Assembly: GCF_015330125.1 (NCBI RefSeq) | Contig: NZ_JADDXR010000002.1 | Span: 1,178,001-1,242,000, forward strand | DNA: 64,000 nucleotides | Direction: 5' to 3' | DNA from: Zobellia nedashkovskayae | Lineage (GTDB): Bacteria > Bacteroidota > Bacteroidia > Flavobacteriales > Flavobacteriaceae | Part shown: in pieces, positions 54,794 through 64,000 of the stretch | Numbering within the stretch: the first letter of the stretch is position 1 | How the letters are laid out: each line of letters opens with the position of its first letter | The notes under the pieces: generated by a model | What the model was told of the DNA's origin: nothing | The model's input: the letters and a program-made list of their open reading frames with translations, nothing else | Databases searched by the model: none | Position numbers and translations under genes: made by a program

Positions 54794-56218
54794 ATGCAAA
54801 GAAGAAAATTTATCAAGAATACTGCAGCGGCCTCCGCCGTATTTTCCATCGTACCAAGTTTTGTTATGGGTAAGAACCATGTTGCACCTAGCGATACCCT
54901 TTATGTAGGCGCTTTTGGTATTGGCGGTCGTGGATCGGGAGTTATGCAGGGGCTAGACGGAACCGGCAAAGTAAAATTTGTAACACTCTGTGATGTTGAT
55001 GACAGAAGAGCGGCCGACACTTATAAAAAATATCCGAAGGCAAAAAGATACAAGGATTATAGAAAGGTCTATGATAAGCACCTCAGCGAAATAGATGCGA
55101 TTATGGTGGCAACACCAGATCATATGCATGCTTCTATTGCACTGCCTTTTATGCGTGAAAAAAAACATGCCTATGTTGAAAAGCCGTTGACGCATAATAT
55201 CAACGAAGCACGTATGATGACCCAAGTTGCCAAAGAGCATGGCATTGTAACTCAAATGGGGAACCAAGGCGCTTCTAGTGATGGTAGCCGTGAGGCAAAA
55301 GAATGGATAGATTCCGGTATTATCGGAAAAGTATATAAAGTAGATTGCTGGACGAACCGTCCGGTCTGGCCACAAGGTGTTCCAGCGCCTACGGAGAAAC
55401 AACCTATTCCCAAAGGTCTTGATTGGGACCTATGGTTAGGTGTTGCTGCACAACGGGATTACAATGAGGCCTATCTTCCTTTTAAATGGAGAGGTTTCTG
55501 GGATTTTGGAACTGGAGCCCTTGGTGACATGGGATGCCATATTATGGAAACTCCTTTTAGCGTACTTAATTTAGGATATCCTACAGAAGCTGAAGCTAGT
55601 TGTACTACCAATTGGGTGGGCGATTTTGTGGAAGCTGATTACAGTGAATCATGCCCTGCATCTTCTATCGTACGTTTAAAATTCAATACAGAGCAACATG
55701 GTGATATTGCACTAAACTGGTATGACGGTGGACTTATGCCTGATTTACCGGATGAATTGGCAGATGGCGAAACTATTGGTGATGGTGGAGGCGGTTCTGT
55801 ATTTTATGGAACCAAAGGTATTTTAGTTACAGATACCTACTCACGAAATGCAAGATTGCTACCAAGCCAAAACATGGATATGTTTAAAGCGCCTGCGCCT
55901 TATTTAGGTAGAATTGATGGTGATGTAGATGGACACCAGAGAAATTTTGTAGAAGGTTGCTTAAACGGTACTGAGACCTCATCAGACTTTAAAAAATCAG
56001 GGCCATTAACAGAAGCTGTATTAATGGGCAACTTGGCCATTAAAGCGTTTCAGTACAAAAAACTGAAAGACGGTAAAAAAATAGGGGACTGGGATCCTTT
56101 TGAATACCCTGGAAGAAGAAAAATTCTTTGGGATGGCGCCAATATGAATGTTACCAACTGGGACCTTGCCAACGAATGGGTTAAAGGGAAGTACCGTAAA
56201 GGGTGGGAATTGAAATAA
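54794..56218 (+). CDS. Tat-exported Gfo/Idh/MocA-family oxidoreductase
   Basis: About 474 residues from ATG 54794 (MQRRKFIKNTAAASAVFSIV), a clear twin-arginine signal; TTG 54788 adds two residues. Rossmann motif GAFGIGGRGSGVMQGL, VEKPLTHNINEARMM and a C-terminal substrate domain (WRGFWDFGTGALGDMGCHIM). NAD(P) is probably bound in the cytoplasm before export. Likely a sugar dehydrogenase or glycosidase-like member of the family. Confidence 0.9.
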   Translation: MQRRKFIKNTAAASAVFSIVPSFVMGKNHVAPSDTLYVGAFGIGGRGSGVMQGLDGTGKVKFVTLCDVDDRRAADTYKKYPKAKRYKDYRKVYDKHLSEIDAIMVATPDHMHASIALPFMREKKHAYVEKPLTHNINEARMMTQVAKEHGIVTQMGNQGASSDGSREAKEWIDSGIIGKVYKVDCWTNRPVWPQGVPAPTEKQPIPKGLDWDLWLGVAAQRDYNEAYLPFKWRGFWDFGTGALGDMGCHIMETPFSVLNLGYPTEAEASCTTNWVGDFVEADYSESCPASSIVRLKFNTEQHGDIALNWYDGGLMPDLPDELADGETIGDGGGGSVFYGTKGILVTDTYSRNARLLPSQNMDMFKAPAPYLGRIDGDVDGHQRNFVEGCLNGTETSSDFKKSGPLTEAVLMGNLAIKAFQYKKLKDGKKIGDWDPFEYPGRRKILWDGANMNVTNWDLANEWVKGKYRKGWELK

Positions 56219-56440
56219 AGAAAGGCTGTAAGAAATTGTAGTAATGCCTTCTTCTTAAATTTAACATTAAATGGGCGAAACCAAACTATTAGATTCGATT
56301 ATACAAAAATTAAATTTACTTTTTTGCAAGAAAATTATTGATGATAACGCTGAAAATGAAGTTATTAACTTAAGATTCTGCTAATAAATAAGCAGTAGAT
56401 AAACGCTAAAAAATAGAAAGTCAAAATAGAAAACATAAAA

Positions 56441-56487
56441 TGAGCGCAATAGAGAACCTATTAAAAGATAACTCTCTATTGCGCTCA
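56441..56487 (-). terminator. Terminator of the beta-barrel gene
   Basis: A perfect 14-bp stem GAGCGCAATAGAGA / TCTCTATTGCGCTC with a 19-nt loop lies 21 bp after the stop on the minus strand. U tract is modest. Confidence 0.65.
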
Positions 56488-56507
56488 AAATTCCAGTCAA
56501 AATTTAT

Positions 56508-57068
56508 TTAAAATGCGTATCCGGCAGAAAGCTGAAACACATTGTTCTGACTCTTTCCTCCTGTATAAGAATCATCATTAATATTGGCAATACCTTTATT
56601 GTACCTAAGGCTGAAAAATATGTTTTCGTTCAATTTGTATGACGCACCAATGGCAAAGGCAATGTCTAGAGAATTAAATCGGTCATCATCATCTTCATTG
56701 GTTGATAATAAAAAACCTACTAACGGTCCTGCTTCTGCACTTAGACCTTCTAAAATATAATACTTCCCTAAAATCGGTAAATTTATATAGTCCAGTTTTA
56801 AATTGTCATCGTTAGTGCCGTAATTCCATCTTGTTCCCTGAGAAGAATACAGCAGTTCTGGTTGTACCGATATTTTTTCGGAAATAGGAAATTCTGCAAC
56901 TCCTCCTAAATGAAAGCTGACTTTTGTACCTAAACTTCCTAAACTGGAATATGCACTACCTCCAACTGAAGCAATATTAATCCCTCCTTTTACCCCAAAG
57001 TTAAAATCTTGAGCATTGATAGCGGTAATAGTTAAAAGTGCGGTTAAAAAGAATACTAGTTTTTTCAT
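56508..57068 (-). CDS. Outer-membrane beta-barrel (PorT-like) protein
   Basis: A 186-residue protein with a signal peptide (MKKLVFFLTALLTITAINAQ) and alternating hydrophobic strands (FNFGVKGGINIASVGG; VSFHLGGVAEFPISEKISVQ; ENIFFSLRYNKGIANIND) ending with an aromatic C-terminus (SAGYAF). It fits the eight-strand porin-family/outer-membrane beta-barrel domain of Bacteroidetes. Role unknown. Confidence 0.88.
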   Translation of the reverse strand: MKKLVFFLTALLTITAINAQDFNFGVKGGINIASVGGSAYSSLGSLGTKVSFHLGGVAEFPISEKISVQPELLYSSQGTRWNYGTNDDNLKLDYINLPILGKYYILEGLSAEAGPLVGFLLSTNEDDDDRFNSLDIAFAIGASYKLNENIFFSLRYNKGIANINDDSYTGGKSQNNVFQLSAGYAF

Positions 57069-57134
57069 AATCTACATGTTTTATTTAACAGTTTCCCTGT
57101 TAATGTCATCATATAAAAAAGGTTAACACATCTA

Positions 57135-58208
57135 TCAAAACAATCGTAGTTGCCCATCTTTAAACTGCTCATGCAATTCGTGGTTGAGCGGAGGAAAAGA
57201 CTTGTTCTTAAAATAAGTGTGCCGCGCCAGACGTACCAAATCATGAATTTGTGTAGCAATCTTACCTTCACCTTTACTGCGAACACCAAAACGACTATCA
57301 TTTAAAGAGCCTCCGTGGCATTCTTGAATTTGATGCAATACTTTGTCTGCTTTGTCCGGCAAGGTTTTATGAATCCAATCGGTAAAAACTTGGCCTATGG
57401 CGCCATTGAGTCTGACTACGGTGAATGCGAATGACTTTGCTCCATTTTCAGAAACCGCTTTCGCTAAATTCATAATCTCATGGCTATTGATTCCCGGGAT
57501 AATTGGCGCCAACATAGCATTTACAGGAATGTTATTTTCGGATAATATGCGAATAGTTTCCAGTCGCTTTTTAATAGTCGTAGTTCTGGGCTCCAGAATG
57601 TGTCTGGTTTCTTCAGATAATGAGGTCACCGAAATATTAACCCCTATCAGTTGGTCTTTGGCCAGTTCCTTTAGAATATCCAAATCACGAAGTACCAAAG
57701 CATTTTTTGTTATGATGCCAACGGGGTGTTTGTACTTCAAAAAAATCTTGAGACAATCGCGAGTGATTTCAAACTTTTTCTCGGCTGGTTGATAACAGTC
57801 CGTATTACCCGAAAGCACAATGGTACTCGCTTCCCAGCGTTTACTCTTTAATTTAGATTCCAGTAATTTGGCAGAATCCTTCTTAACTAAAATCTTTCGC
57901 TCAAAATCTAATCCGGCGCTATAACCCCAAAATTCATGGGTATTACGAGCATAGCAATAAATACAACCATGTTCACAACCTTGGTAGGGATTCATGGAAT
58001 ATAGCATACCAACATCTGGGCTGGTCACTTTATTAACTATAGTCTTTGGAAAAATAGGAATGTACTGGGTTTTGTTCCTATCTGCTTCCTCTCCTTCTAT
58101 ATGACAGAATTCAAGAAAATCGTCTCGCGTTTCATAGACGTTTTGAAGAAATTTATTGTGAACGTTCTGTTGGGCACCACGACCCTTTATGTATGATTCA
58201 GGTTTCAA
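57135..58208 (-). CDS. Radical SAM protein, SplB/PA0069-like
   Basis: A 357-residue cytoplasmic enzyme. The radical SAM cluster motif CEHGCIYCYAR (Cx3Cx2C) is preceded by MNPYQG. It has NTDCYQPAEKKFEITRDCL and NVSVTSL-like ISVTSLSEETR segments typical of the PA0069 family. Substrate is unknown. It is adjacent to, but probably not in an operon with, the 516-aa secreted gene 57 bp away. Confidence 0.92.
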   Translation of the reverse strand: MKPESYIKGRGAQQNVHNKFLQNVYETRDDFLEFCHIEGEEADRNKTQYIPIFPKTIVNKVTSPDVGMLYSMNPYQGCEHGCIYCYARNTHEFWGYSAGLDFERKILVKKDSAKLLESKLKSKRWEASTIVLSGNTDCYQPAEKKFEITRDCLKIFLKYKHPVGIITKNALVLRDLDILKELAKDQLIGVNISVTSLSEETRHILEPRTTTIKKRLETIRILSENNIPVNAMLAPIIPGINSHEIMNLAKAVSENGAKSFAFTVVRLNGAIGQVFTDWIHKTLPDKADKVLHQIQECHGGSLNDSRFGVRSKGEGKIATQIHDLVRLARHTYFKNKSFPPLNHELHEQFKDGQLRLF

Positions 58209-58265
58209 TTTAATGGATTTATTCCAAATTTATGGAAATAATCCAATATTAAATAAAGACTTCTG

Positions 58266-59816
58266 CTATTTAACAGTTACTTCTACCAATTGCTTTTTTG
58301 TACCACGTTTGGCATAAAATAAAAGGTGATCAGAAGCCTCATCTATGAACGGTCTAGATACCATTATAGGTAACCTCACATCTTTATCATCAATCAATTT
58401 CTTATAGGAAAGGTCGCCTGAGCCATCCACTTTAATAACGAACATGTTAGGGTTTCTGCTAAAACCTTGTTTGAACAAGATTCGCTCCTTGCTCATTTTC
58501 TGAGGGTTTTCACCAGAATTGATAAAGAAGTACATGTCTTCTCCTTCGCCATACGCCGTATAAGAAGCGTAAGAAGCATCCCCCTGGGTAACCTCAGCCT
58601 TATTGATGTTACGGGCCCACTCCATGGCTCCGGAAGCATTCAGCTTTGCTAACACAATGTCATTGTAATGAAAACGATCTACCTTTTTGGTGGCACCCGT
58701 TCCTATGTCTTGTCCGGCTGTTACAAAATACTCTTCGGCACTAAAGAGAATATCATTGTTAGGCGTAATATGAAAACTCTTAAAAATAAGGTTCTTGATT
58801 TCAGCATCTACCTCGCGGCCAAATTTGTCCAACATAAACTGATCCGAAAATGGATTGTATTTTTTTGCTTTAATAGCCAATGAATTAGCATCCAAATTAA
58901 AATAAACTAAACCATTATATCTGTTATCCTTTCTATCTGCGTAGAAGCCTACTACCTTCATGTCGTTACCAGACAATACCGGTTTTAAGGATTCTGAAAA
59001 CCTTCCAGCATCTGCAAATTCTTGAGTTTTAAAACCATCTTGGGTAATACGAACCAATTCATATTGAAATCTTCTCTCCTTAACATCAAACCTTCTTTTC
59101 TTAAAAAAGGCTTTACCCATTAAGTACAACTCCTTTAAATCTTTTGAAACTTCAATATTTTCAAAAGCATAGTTCTTTTCTTCAATATTGGCGCTAAAAT
59201 CATAGTCCAACTGAAGTTTTAAATCTGTTCCATATAGGTAGATGTGATATTTTTCTTCTTTCCCTTCCCTGTGATGAACCGTTACTGCAAAAGCAGACCT
59301 GTCATCATTAAAATGAGTTGCTGTTGAAAATCCGTTGCCAAATTTTTGATTGTATTTGCTAACTGCAAGCGGATTGATGACTTCTTTAGAAGGAATGGAA
59401 AGCAACTTTCTTTCTGTAAAATTGAATTCATCTAACGGACTTTGGTGCACTACATAGTTGTAGGCTTCATCCTTATGATCATAAACCAGTTCTAACAAAT
59501 AAAGCTGACCATTTTTCACAAAACCGTCTACCATATGTTTCCCGGCATATTTATAATTATAGTCGGCTACCAAATTAAGTTCGGTATCGTATACCTCAAT
59601 AAAATGACCTTTTGGCCTTAGTGGCATACCGCCATAGTACGTACGTACCAATACGGTCTGTTCTTTAGCGGAACGGTCTATTGCTAGTACTGTAGAGTAT
59701 TTATACCTATCGGAATAATTTTCTCCAAGCTTATAGTCTACAGGAATGTCCTGTGCATTTGAAAAAGTTAGGGTAGCCAAAAACAGTAATACTGTTAGGC
59801 TTCTTCGGGTTCGCAT
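58266..59816 (-). CDS. Secreted protein of unknown function, 516 aa
   Basis: A signal peptide (RRSLTVLLFLATLTFSNAQ) and a long beta-strand-rich body (FIEVYDTELNLVADYNYKYA; SAFAVTVHHREGKEEKYHIY; YELVRITQDGFKTQEF) suggestive of a beta-propeller. No family recognised. Likely periplasmic or surface-associated. Confidence 0.75.
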   Translation of the reverse strand: MRTRRSLTVLLFLATLTFSNAQDIPVDYKLGENYSDRYKYSTVLAIDRSAKEQTVLVRTYYGGMPLRPKGHFIEVYDTELNLVADYNYKYAGKHMVDGFVKNGQLYLLELVYDHKDEAYNYVVHQSPLDEFNFTERKLLSIPSKEVINPLAVSKYNQKFGNGFSTATHFNDDRSAFAVTVHHREGKEEKYHIYLYGTDLKLQLDYDFSANIEEKNYAFENIEVSKDLKELYLMGKAFFKKRRFDVKERRFQYELVRITQDGFKTQEFADAGRFSESLKPVLSGNDMKVVGFYADRKDNRYNGLVYFNLDANSLAIKAKKYNPFSDQFMLDKFGREVDAEIKNLIFKSFHITPNNDILFSAEEYFVTAGQDIGTGATKKVDRFHYNDIVLAKLNASGAMEWARNINKAEVTQGDASYASYTAYGEGEDMYFFINSGENPQKMSKERILFKQGFSRNPNMFVIKVDGSGDLSYKKLIDDKDVRLPIMVSRPFIDEASDHLLFYAKRGTKKQLVEVTVK

Positions 59817-59838
59817 AAGTAGGTTTTAAGCGGATATG

Positions 59839-60618
59839 TTACTCGCCAGGAAAATTGGCCTTCCGCTTTTCTAAAAAGGCGGAGGTACCTTCCTTAAAAT
59901 CTTCGGTACCAAAACAAGCACCAAAAGCCTTTATTTCTTCATCATATCCATTACTGTTCTTAAAACCCGCATTTACCGCTTTTATTGCATAACTGAGTGC
60001 AACCGGCGAGTTATTCGATATCTTACTTGCCAACTTCTGACAAAACCCAATGAGTTCTTCTTGCGACACGACGTGGTTTATTAAACCATAATCCAAGGCG
60101 CGCTCTACATCAATCATCCCTGCAGTCATAATAAGTTCAAAAGCCCTGCCTTTACCCACTAATTGTGGTAAACGCTGCGTACCTCCGTATCCCGGAATAA
60201 CACCAAGAGAAACTTCTGGAAGTCCCATTCTAGCAGTATGACTTGCAACTCTAAAATGGCATGCCATAGCTAACTCTAATCCGCCACCCAAAGCAAAACC
60301 ATTGACTGCAGCAATAACAGGCTTAGAAAGATTTTCTACGAAATCAAAAAGAACTTTGTGCCCTTTTGCAGATAATTTACCGCCTTCTTTTACTGAAAAG
60401 TCAGAGAATTCAGAAATATCCGCACCGGCTACAAAAGCCTTCTCGCCGCTACCAGTTAAGATAATTACCTTTATGGATTTATCAGCCTCCAGCGCTTTAA
60501 ACGCATCGTGGAGTTCAAGAATAGTCTCACGATTTAAAGCATTCAGTTTTGTAGGACGGTTAATGGTTACGATGGCAGTAGATTGCTTATCATCTACCAG
60601 AACATTATTGAATTTCAT
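59839..60618 (-). CDS. Enoyl-CoA hydratase/isomerase
   Basis: A 259-residue crotonase-family enzyme. Oxyanion hole and active site regions: KAFVAGADISEFSDFSVKEG, KPVIAAVNGFALGGGLELAM, GVIPGYGGTQRLPQLVGKG with the catalytic Glu residues in ALGGGLE and LPEVSLG. Hydrates enoyl-CoA in fatty-acid or amino-acid degradation. Length is normal. Confidence 0.94.
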   Translation of the reverse strand: MKFNNVLVDDKQSTAIVTINRPTKLNALNRETILELHDAFKALEADKSIKVIILTGSGEKAFVAGADISEFSDFSVKEGGKLSAKGHKVLFDFVENLSKPVIAAVNGFALGGGLELAMACHFRVASHTARMGLPEVSLGVIPGYGGTQRLPQLVGKGRAFELIMTAGMIDVERALDYGLINHVVSQEELIGFCQKLASKISNNSPVALSYAIKAVNAGFKNSNGYDEEIKAFGACFGTEDFKEGTSAFLEKRKANFPGE

Positions 60619-60661
60619 ATCGCGTTATTTTTTAGTAGTATGTTTTGTACTTTATTTAAAT

Positions 60662-62113
60662 CTATTTCACAATTGGAAATTTGACGGAAAACACCGTTCC
60701 TTTTCCTGGTTGTGATGTAAAAGTGATGTGTCCTTTATAAGTCTCTACAATGTTTTTAACCATCCCCAGACCCAAGCCCATTCCGCTTGATTTTGTGGTA
60801 AACTTTGGTTCAAATATTTTTTCTTTGAACTCTTCTTCTATGCCAATTCCGTTATCAGCTACACAAAGTTTAGCAAAATCCCCGTCGGACGAAACTGACA
60901 CTACAATTCGAGGCTCGTCAACTTCCGGAATGGCCTGTATGGCATTCTTGACCAAGTTGGTAACTACACGTATCAATTGGGTACGGTCTAATTTCGTTAT
61001 AATTTCTTTTTCCTCCGAAATAAAATGAATGTAATCTTCATTAAAAATATCCAAAGCCAAACGTACAATCTCAACTATGTTTACCGTTTCATTCTGTTGA
61101 GCTGGCATTTCGGCAAAGTTGGAAAAAGCAGAGGCAATACTACTCATGGTATCTATTTGCTGAATGAGCGTTTTTGAGAACTCGGCAATTTTAGTATCTA
61201 TATTGGGATCCTGTGGGTCAAATTTTCGTTCGAAACTCTGAACGGTAAGGCGCATTGGAGTAAGCGGGTTTTTAATTTCGTGAGCCACCTGTTTTGCCAT
61301 CTCTCTCCAGGCCTGTTCTCTTTCACTACGGGCCAATTTTACGGCACTATGCTCCAACTCATCTATCATGGCATTATAAGAGGTTACCAATTTTTCTATT
61401 TCCTCGCTAGGATTGTCAATCAATATTTTATGGTTGCTTTTCCCTAAATCAGTCCTGTCCAACATATCAGAAATGGTCTGAAGAGACCGAGTAATGTATG
61501 TAGATATGAAATAGGCTAAACCTATAGCAATTAACAACATAAGAAAATAAACCCCTCCTAAACGCAAAAGAAATTCCCTGAGCTCCATGTTGTTGAACGA
61601 ATCGTCTTCGTAGTAGGGCAGGTTCAAAATACCAATTGGTTTAAATCTCTTATCAGTGATATACGTGTAGGACGCTTTATAGTTATCACCAGCCAATGCT
61701 TTCTCGTCTACAAACCTTTTATTTGGACTAGACCCTAACTTGAATAATATGTAAGGGCTCAGACAATTTGATATAGAATCTACCTCGAACTTAGCTCTGG
61801 AAGTTTTAATCAACTGCCCCTCTAAATCGTATATATTCAACCGTTGATTTTGCACATTGGCAATCTCATAAATCTCTTCATTAAAAATTAGACCTAGATT
61901 TTCGGTAGTAACGGGGTATGTGGTTTTCTTAAGAACATACTCCAAACTCTGCCTTACCTGTTCTTCTTTACGCTCTAAACGGTTTGAATGGTAGTCTTCT
62001 GATTGTTCTTTATACTGGTAAACAGTTACGCCTGCAATCAAAATAGAAGCCACGACCACAAGAAGGATCATAGATAGGAAGATGCGTGATCTTAGCGAAA
62101 ATTTTGTAAGCAA
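60662..62113 (-). CDS. HAMP sensor histidine kinase
   Basis: A 483-residue membrane kinase. TM1 near residues 11-30 (IFLSMILLVVVASILIAGVT), an extracytoplasmic sensor domain, TM2 near 188-208 (VYFLMLLIAIGLAYFISTYI), HAMP, HisKA with HEIKNPLTPMRLTVQSF and HATPase (VADNGIGIEEEFKEKIF; SSGMGLGLGMVKNIV). No response regulator gene is adjacent, so it is an orphan in this window. Confidence 0.93.
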   Translation of the reverse strand: MLTKFSLRSRIFLSMILLVVVASILIAGVTVYQYKEQSEDYHSNRLERKEEQVRQSLEYVLKKTTYPVTTENLGLIFNEEIYEIANVQNQRLNIYDLEGQLIKTSRAKFEVDSISNCLSPYILFKLGSSPNKRFVDEKALAGDNYKASYTYITDKRFKPIGILNLPYYEDDSFNNMELREFLLRLGGVYFLMLLIAIGLAYFISTYITRSLQTISDMLDRTDLGKSNHKILIDNPSEEIEKLVTSYNAMIDELEHSAVKLARSEREQAWREMAKQVAHEIKNPLTPMRLTVQSFERKFDPQDPNIDTKIAEFSKTLIQQIDTMSSIASAFSNFAEMPAQQNETVNIVEIVRLALDIFNEDYIHFISEEKEIITKLDRTQLIRVVTNLVKNAIQAIPEVDEPRIVVSVSSDGDFAKLCVADNGIGIEEEFKEKIFEPKFTTKSSGMGLGLGMVKNIVETYKGHITFTSQPGKGTVFSVKFPIVK

Positions 62114-62230
62114 AAGACTGGAGTTTACTCAAAGGTAGCAAATATCACACCATTCTACGCATGCTTATTAACTGCTTAAAATGGTTTCGATTTAATGTGT
62201 TGAGAATGTCTTGCCTAACATATAACTATT

Positions 62231-62773
62231 CTACGCCTCAGGGTTTTTAGACCTGATTCTATTGTACAATTTAATACCTAACATCAATAGAATACCAAGT
62301 ACAATAATACCTATAACACCAAAAATCCAATTAAAAGCACTTTTGAGAATAACTAAAAATACGACAGCAAACAAAATAAGAGTAGCTCCCTCATTGTAAA
62401 TACGCATGAACTTAGAGCTATATTTTATCTCATCTCTTTGCAATTGCTTAAAGATTTGATGCGATTTTAAATGGTAAACAATCAATAATACAACAAATGC
62501 GAGTTTTACATGCATCCATGGTTGTTCTAACCAAACTGGTATTAAAATTAATAACCAAATACCAAAAACAGTTGCTAGTACGGCCGAAGGCCATGTTATA
62601 ATAAACCAAAGTCTTTTAGTCATTAGCTTTAGCTGTTTGGTAAGAATTTCTTTTTCAGGAGAAGATTTAGCCGAAGCTTCAATATGATAAATGAACAACC
62701 TAGGAATATAGAACAACCCGGCGAACCATGTAATCACAAAAATAAGATGCAATGCTTTAATGTATTGGTACAC
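62231..62773 (-). CDS. HemJ-like (CopD-family) membrane protein
   Basis: A 180-residue protein with five likely transmembrane helices. Start MYQYIKALHLIFVITWFAGL with a conserved His, LFYIPRLFIYHIEA, and LEQPWMHVKLAFVVLLIVYH match the HemJ protoporphyrinogen IX oxidase family. It probably oxidises protoporphyrinogen in haem synthesis. Confidence 0.88.
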   Translation of the reverse strand: MYQYIKALHLIFVITWFAGLFYIPRLFIYHIEASAKSSPEKEILTKQLKLMTKRLWFIITWPSAVLATVFGIWLLILIPVWLEQPWMHVKLAFVVLLIVYHLKSHQIFKQLQRDEIKYSSKFMRIYNEGATLILFAVVFLVILKSAFNWIFGVIGIIVLGILLMLGIKLYNRIRSKNPEA

Positions 62774-62849
62774 TGGTTCTAGCTTTAAGTATTATCGCCT
62801 CAAAGTTAGGAAAAACAAGAATTTCCTCCCTAAAAAGACGGTAAGGTTT

Positions 62850-63533
62850 CTATCTTAAAATATCATATATCTTTAAGTGCACTGGATCTATAGGTTGTAT
62901 GATATCTTCTTTTTGTGGAAATTCTTGAAAAATATACTTCAGATTACCAGTTTCGTCCAAGACCAGAAATTTTGGCGATTCAGGTATTGAAATATTATCA
63001 ATATACCATGAAATGCACTCGTTCAAAACAGGGAAATCCGCTCTTTTAGCTATACCCGCCATATTTCCATTTTTTGCTATAAGTGCCACAGCGTTGTACT
63101 CCCCTGTATTAACCAAAGCATTCAATGATTTTATATGTGCTTTTCTTACCTGCGCGGCATCTTTATAGAGACCCACTACTGTATATTTTCCTGAGAATTT
63201 TTGTTTTGAAATAGAACTTCCGGTTATGTCACTAAACTCAAAATCCGGTAAAGGCTTTCCTAAAAAATCAAATACCCTATAAACTTCTTCTTCCTCGTCC
63301 TCCTGCAAAACAACAATAGAAATATTCTCAATAATACTATCTTTTGAAGTTACACGCTCAAAAGTTTTATACGTAACTATTTGCGGATCGTACTCTTGTG
63401 CAATAAGCGCCAATCCTTCTTTAAAAGTAGCCTCATCGACCACGTCATTTGCTATTTTAAAAAATTTTTGGGCTACTATTTGTTGAGTGCAGAATAGAAT
63501 GGCGAATACTAAAAAAGTGGGGATGTTTTTCAT
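62850..63533 (-). CDS. Secreted thioredoxin-fold-like protein lacking CxxC
   Basis: A 227-residue protein with a signal peptide (ends QQIVAQ). The segment DFLGKPLPDFEFSDITGSSI, SKQKFSGKYTVVGLYKDAA is like TlpA/AhpC-TSA proteins, but the CxxC position (LYKDAAQVRKAH) has no cysteine. The SPKFLVLDETGNLKYIFQEF segment completes the fold. It may be a non-catalytic paralogue with a structural or binding role. Confidence 0.7.
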   Translation of the reverse strand: MKNIPTFLVFAILFCTQQIVAQKFFKIANDVVDEATFKEGLALIAQEYDPQIVTYKTFERVTSKDSIIENISIVVLQEDEEEEVYRVFDFLGKPLPDFEFSDITGSSISKQKFSGKYTVVGLYKDAAQVRKAHIKSLNALVNTGEYNAVALIAKNGNMAGIAKRADFPVLNECISWYIDNISIPESPKFLVLDETGNLKYIFQEFPQKEDIIQPIDPVHLKIYDILR

Positions 63534-63678
63534 GGTTGGTATGGCATGCGAATAGACTTATTTTTGCTATTCATTTCCTTAAATGTAATAAAAATGAACG
63601 TATTACAAAAGTAGCCTTAATTAGCCCAATAAATTGCAGTAATGCGTATTTTAGAGCTACCCATATAAAACAGATATT

Positions 63679-64000
63679 TTGAAAATTACAAAAAACACAT
63701 TGACTCCAGAAGATTTGGTTACGCTACGTTCAGCTAAGCTAAAAATGGAGCAAATAGGCTGGGCCATGCAAGGACTGAATAAAATGGGTAACCTTATAGA
63801 CAGTCGTATTCAATTGTTGCCCCAAAAGCAACGCAACTGGTTACAGCAAATTACGTATAAAGTGTTGCATACCGTAGTAAAGACAAATTTAATTTCGATG
63901 AATAAAAAAGTCAAAACTACGCCCATGAACAATTTATACAAGGCGCTGGTAACTTCCTCTGGCGCCATTGGTGGAGCATTGGGGGCAAGTGCTTTTGCAG
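63679..64000 (+). CDS. EcsC-family protein, 3' end cut by the window
   Basis: The frame opens at TTG 63679 (KITKNTLTPEDLVTLRSAKL) and runs off the right edge. Visible features LLPQKQRNWLQQITYKVLHT, MNKKVKTTPMNNLYKALVT and SSGAIGGALGASAFA match the EcsC family N-terminal region. The start is uncertain because the first in-frame ATG lies well inside. Confidence 0.75.
   Translation, partial: MKITKNTLTPEDLVTLRSAKLKMEQIGWAMQGLNKMGNLIDSRIQLLPQKQRNWLQQITYKVLHTVVKTNLISMNKKVKTTPMNNLYKALVTSSGAIGGALGASAFA

Overview
The window is AT-rich with short intergenic spaces, T9SS-type C-terminal sorting proteins, TANNTTTG-type -7 elements and eukaryote-like class Ia ribonucleotide reductase. This fits a marine member of the Flavobacteriaceae (Maribacter/Zobellia/Arenibacter-like; genus not certain). 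I see no rRNA, tRNA, CRISPR array, insertion sequence or origin.

Region 1 (1-17.2 kb) is a peptide natural-product island inserted after housekeeping gmk and yicC. It holds a full-length LanB-type lantibiotic dehydratase (+), a convergent export operon (minus: 190-aa unknown, HlyD-type adaptor, C39-peptidase ABC transporter, 39-aa acidic peptide, 126-aa Cys-rich protein) and, at 9.1-13.2 kb, a minus-strand array of small genes that are all below the usual ORF cutoff. The array has 16 intact precursor-like peptides, 2 precursor pseudogenes and one overlapping 28-aa membrane peptide. Nearly all precursors have a charged leader ending in Gly-Gly, which is the substrate signature of the C39 transporter, followed by very different cores. 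Four are near-identical tandem copies (179-bp unit) with a WWCPYCW core. A 110-aa HTH protein in the array itself ends in a GG-leader-like tail. Three promoter modules with the same 17-bp inverted repeat (GTCTCA-N5-TGAGAC) exactly 10 bp upstream of a TANNTTTG element precede the main array. A TPR/transmembrane/AraC-type regulator, a lanthipeptide-like precursor (TT, SS, CxC core) with a strong terminator, and a TolC-type outer-membrane channel complete the island. No LanC cyclase is present in the window.

Region 2 (17.2-32.5 kb) is a carbohydrate catabolic cluster in four alternating transcription blocks: a DUF1080 hydrolase-like lipoprotein, three TIM-barrel sugar isomerase/lyase-like proteins, two GMC oxidoreductases (one overlapping a gluconate-2-dehydrogenase-subunit-3-like partner), a GH2 beta-galactosidase, a Gfo/Idh/MocA dehydrogenase, an MFS permease and a DinB-like protein. 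The combination resembles 3-keto-glycoside pathways, in which the sugar is oxidised at C3 and the glycosidic bond is then eliminated or hydrolysed.

Region 3 (33-64 kb) is mostly core genome: nrdA/nrdB, a repeat-rich S74-chaperone cell-surface protein with a T9SS-sorted partner, a run of small secreted or lipoprotein genes of unknown function, a LytTR response regulator with a TPR histidine kinase, MarC, an S41 protease, dCMP deaminase, a HupE-like protein, a TerB/DnaJ protein, bacilliredoxin, an acyltransferase, an HD phosphohydrolase, a Tat-type oxidoreductase, a beta-barrel protein, a radical SAM protein, an enoyl-CoA hydratase, a sensor kinase, a HemJ-like protein and a partial EcsC-family gene.
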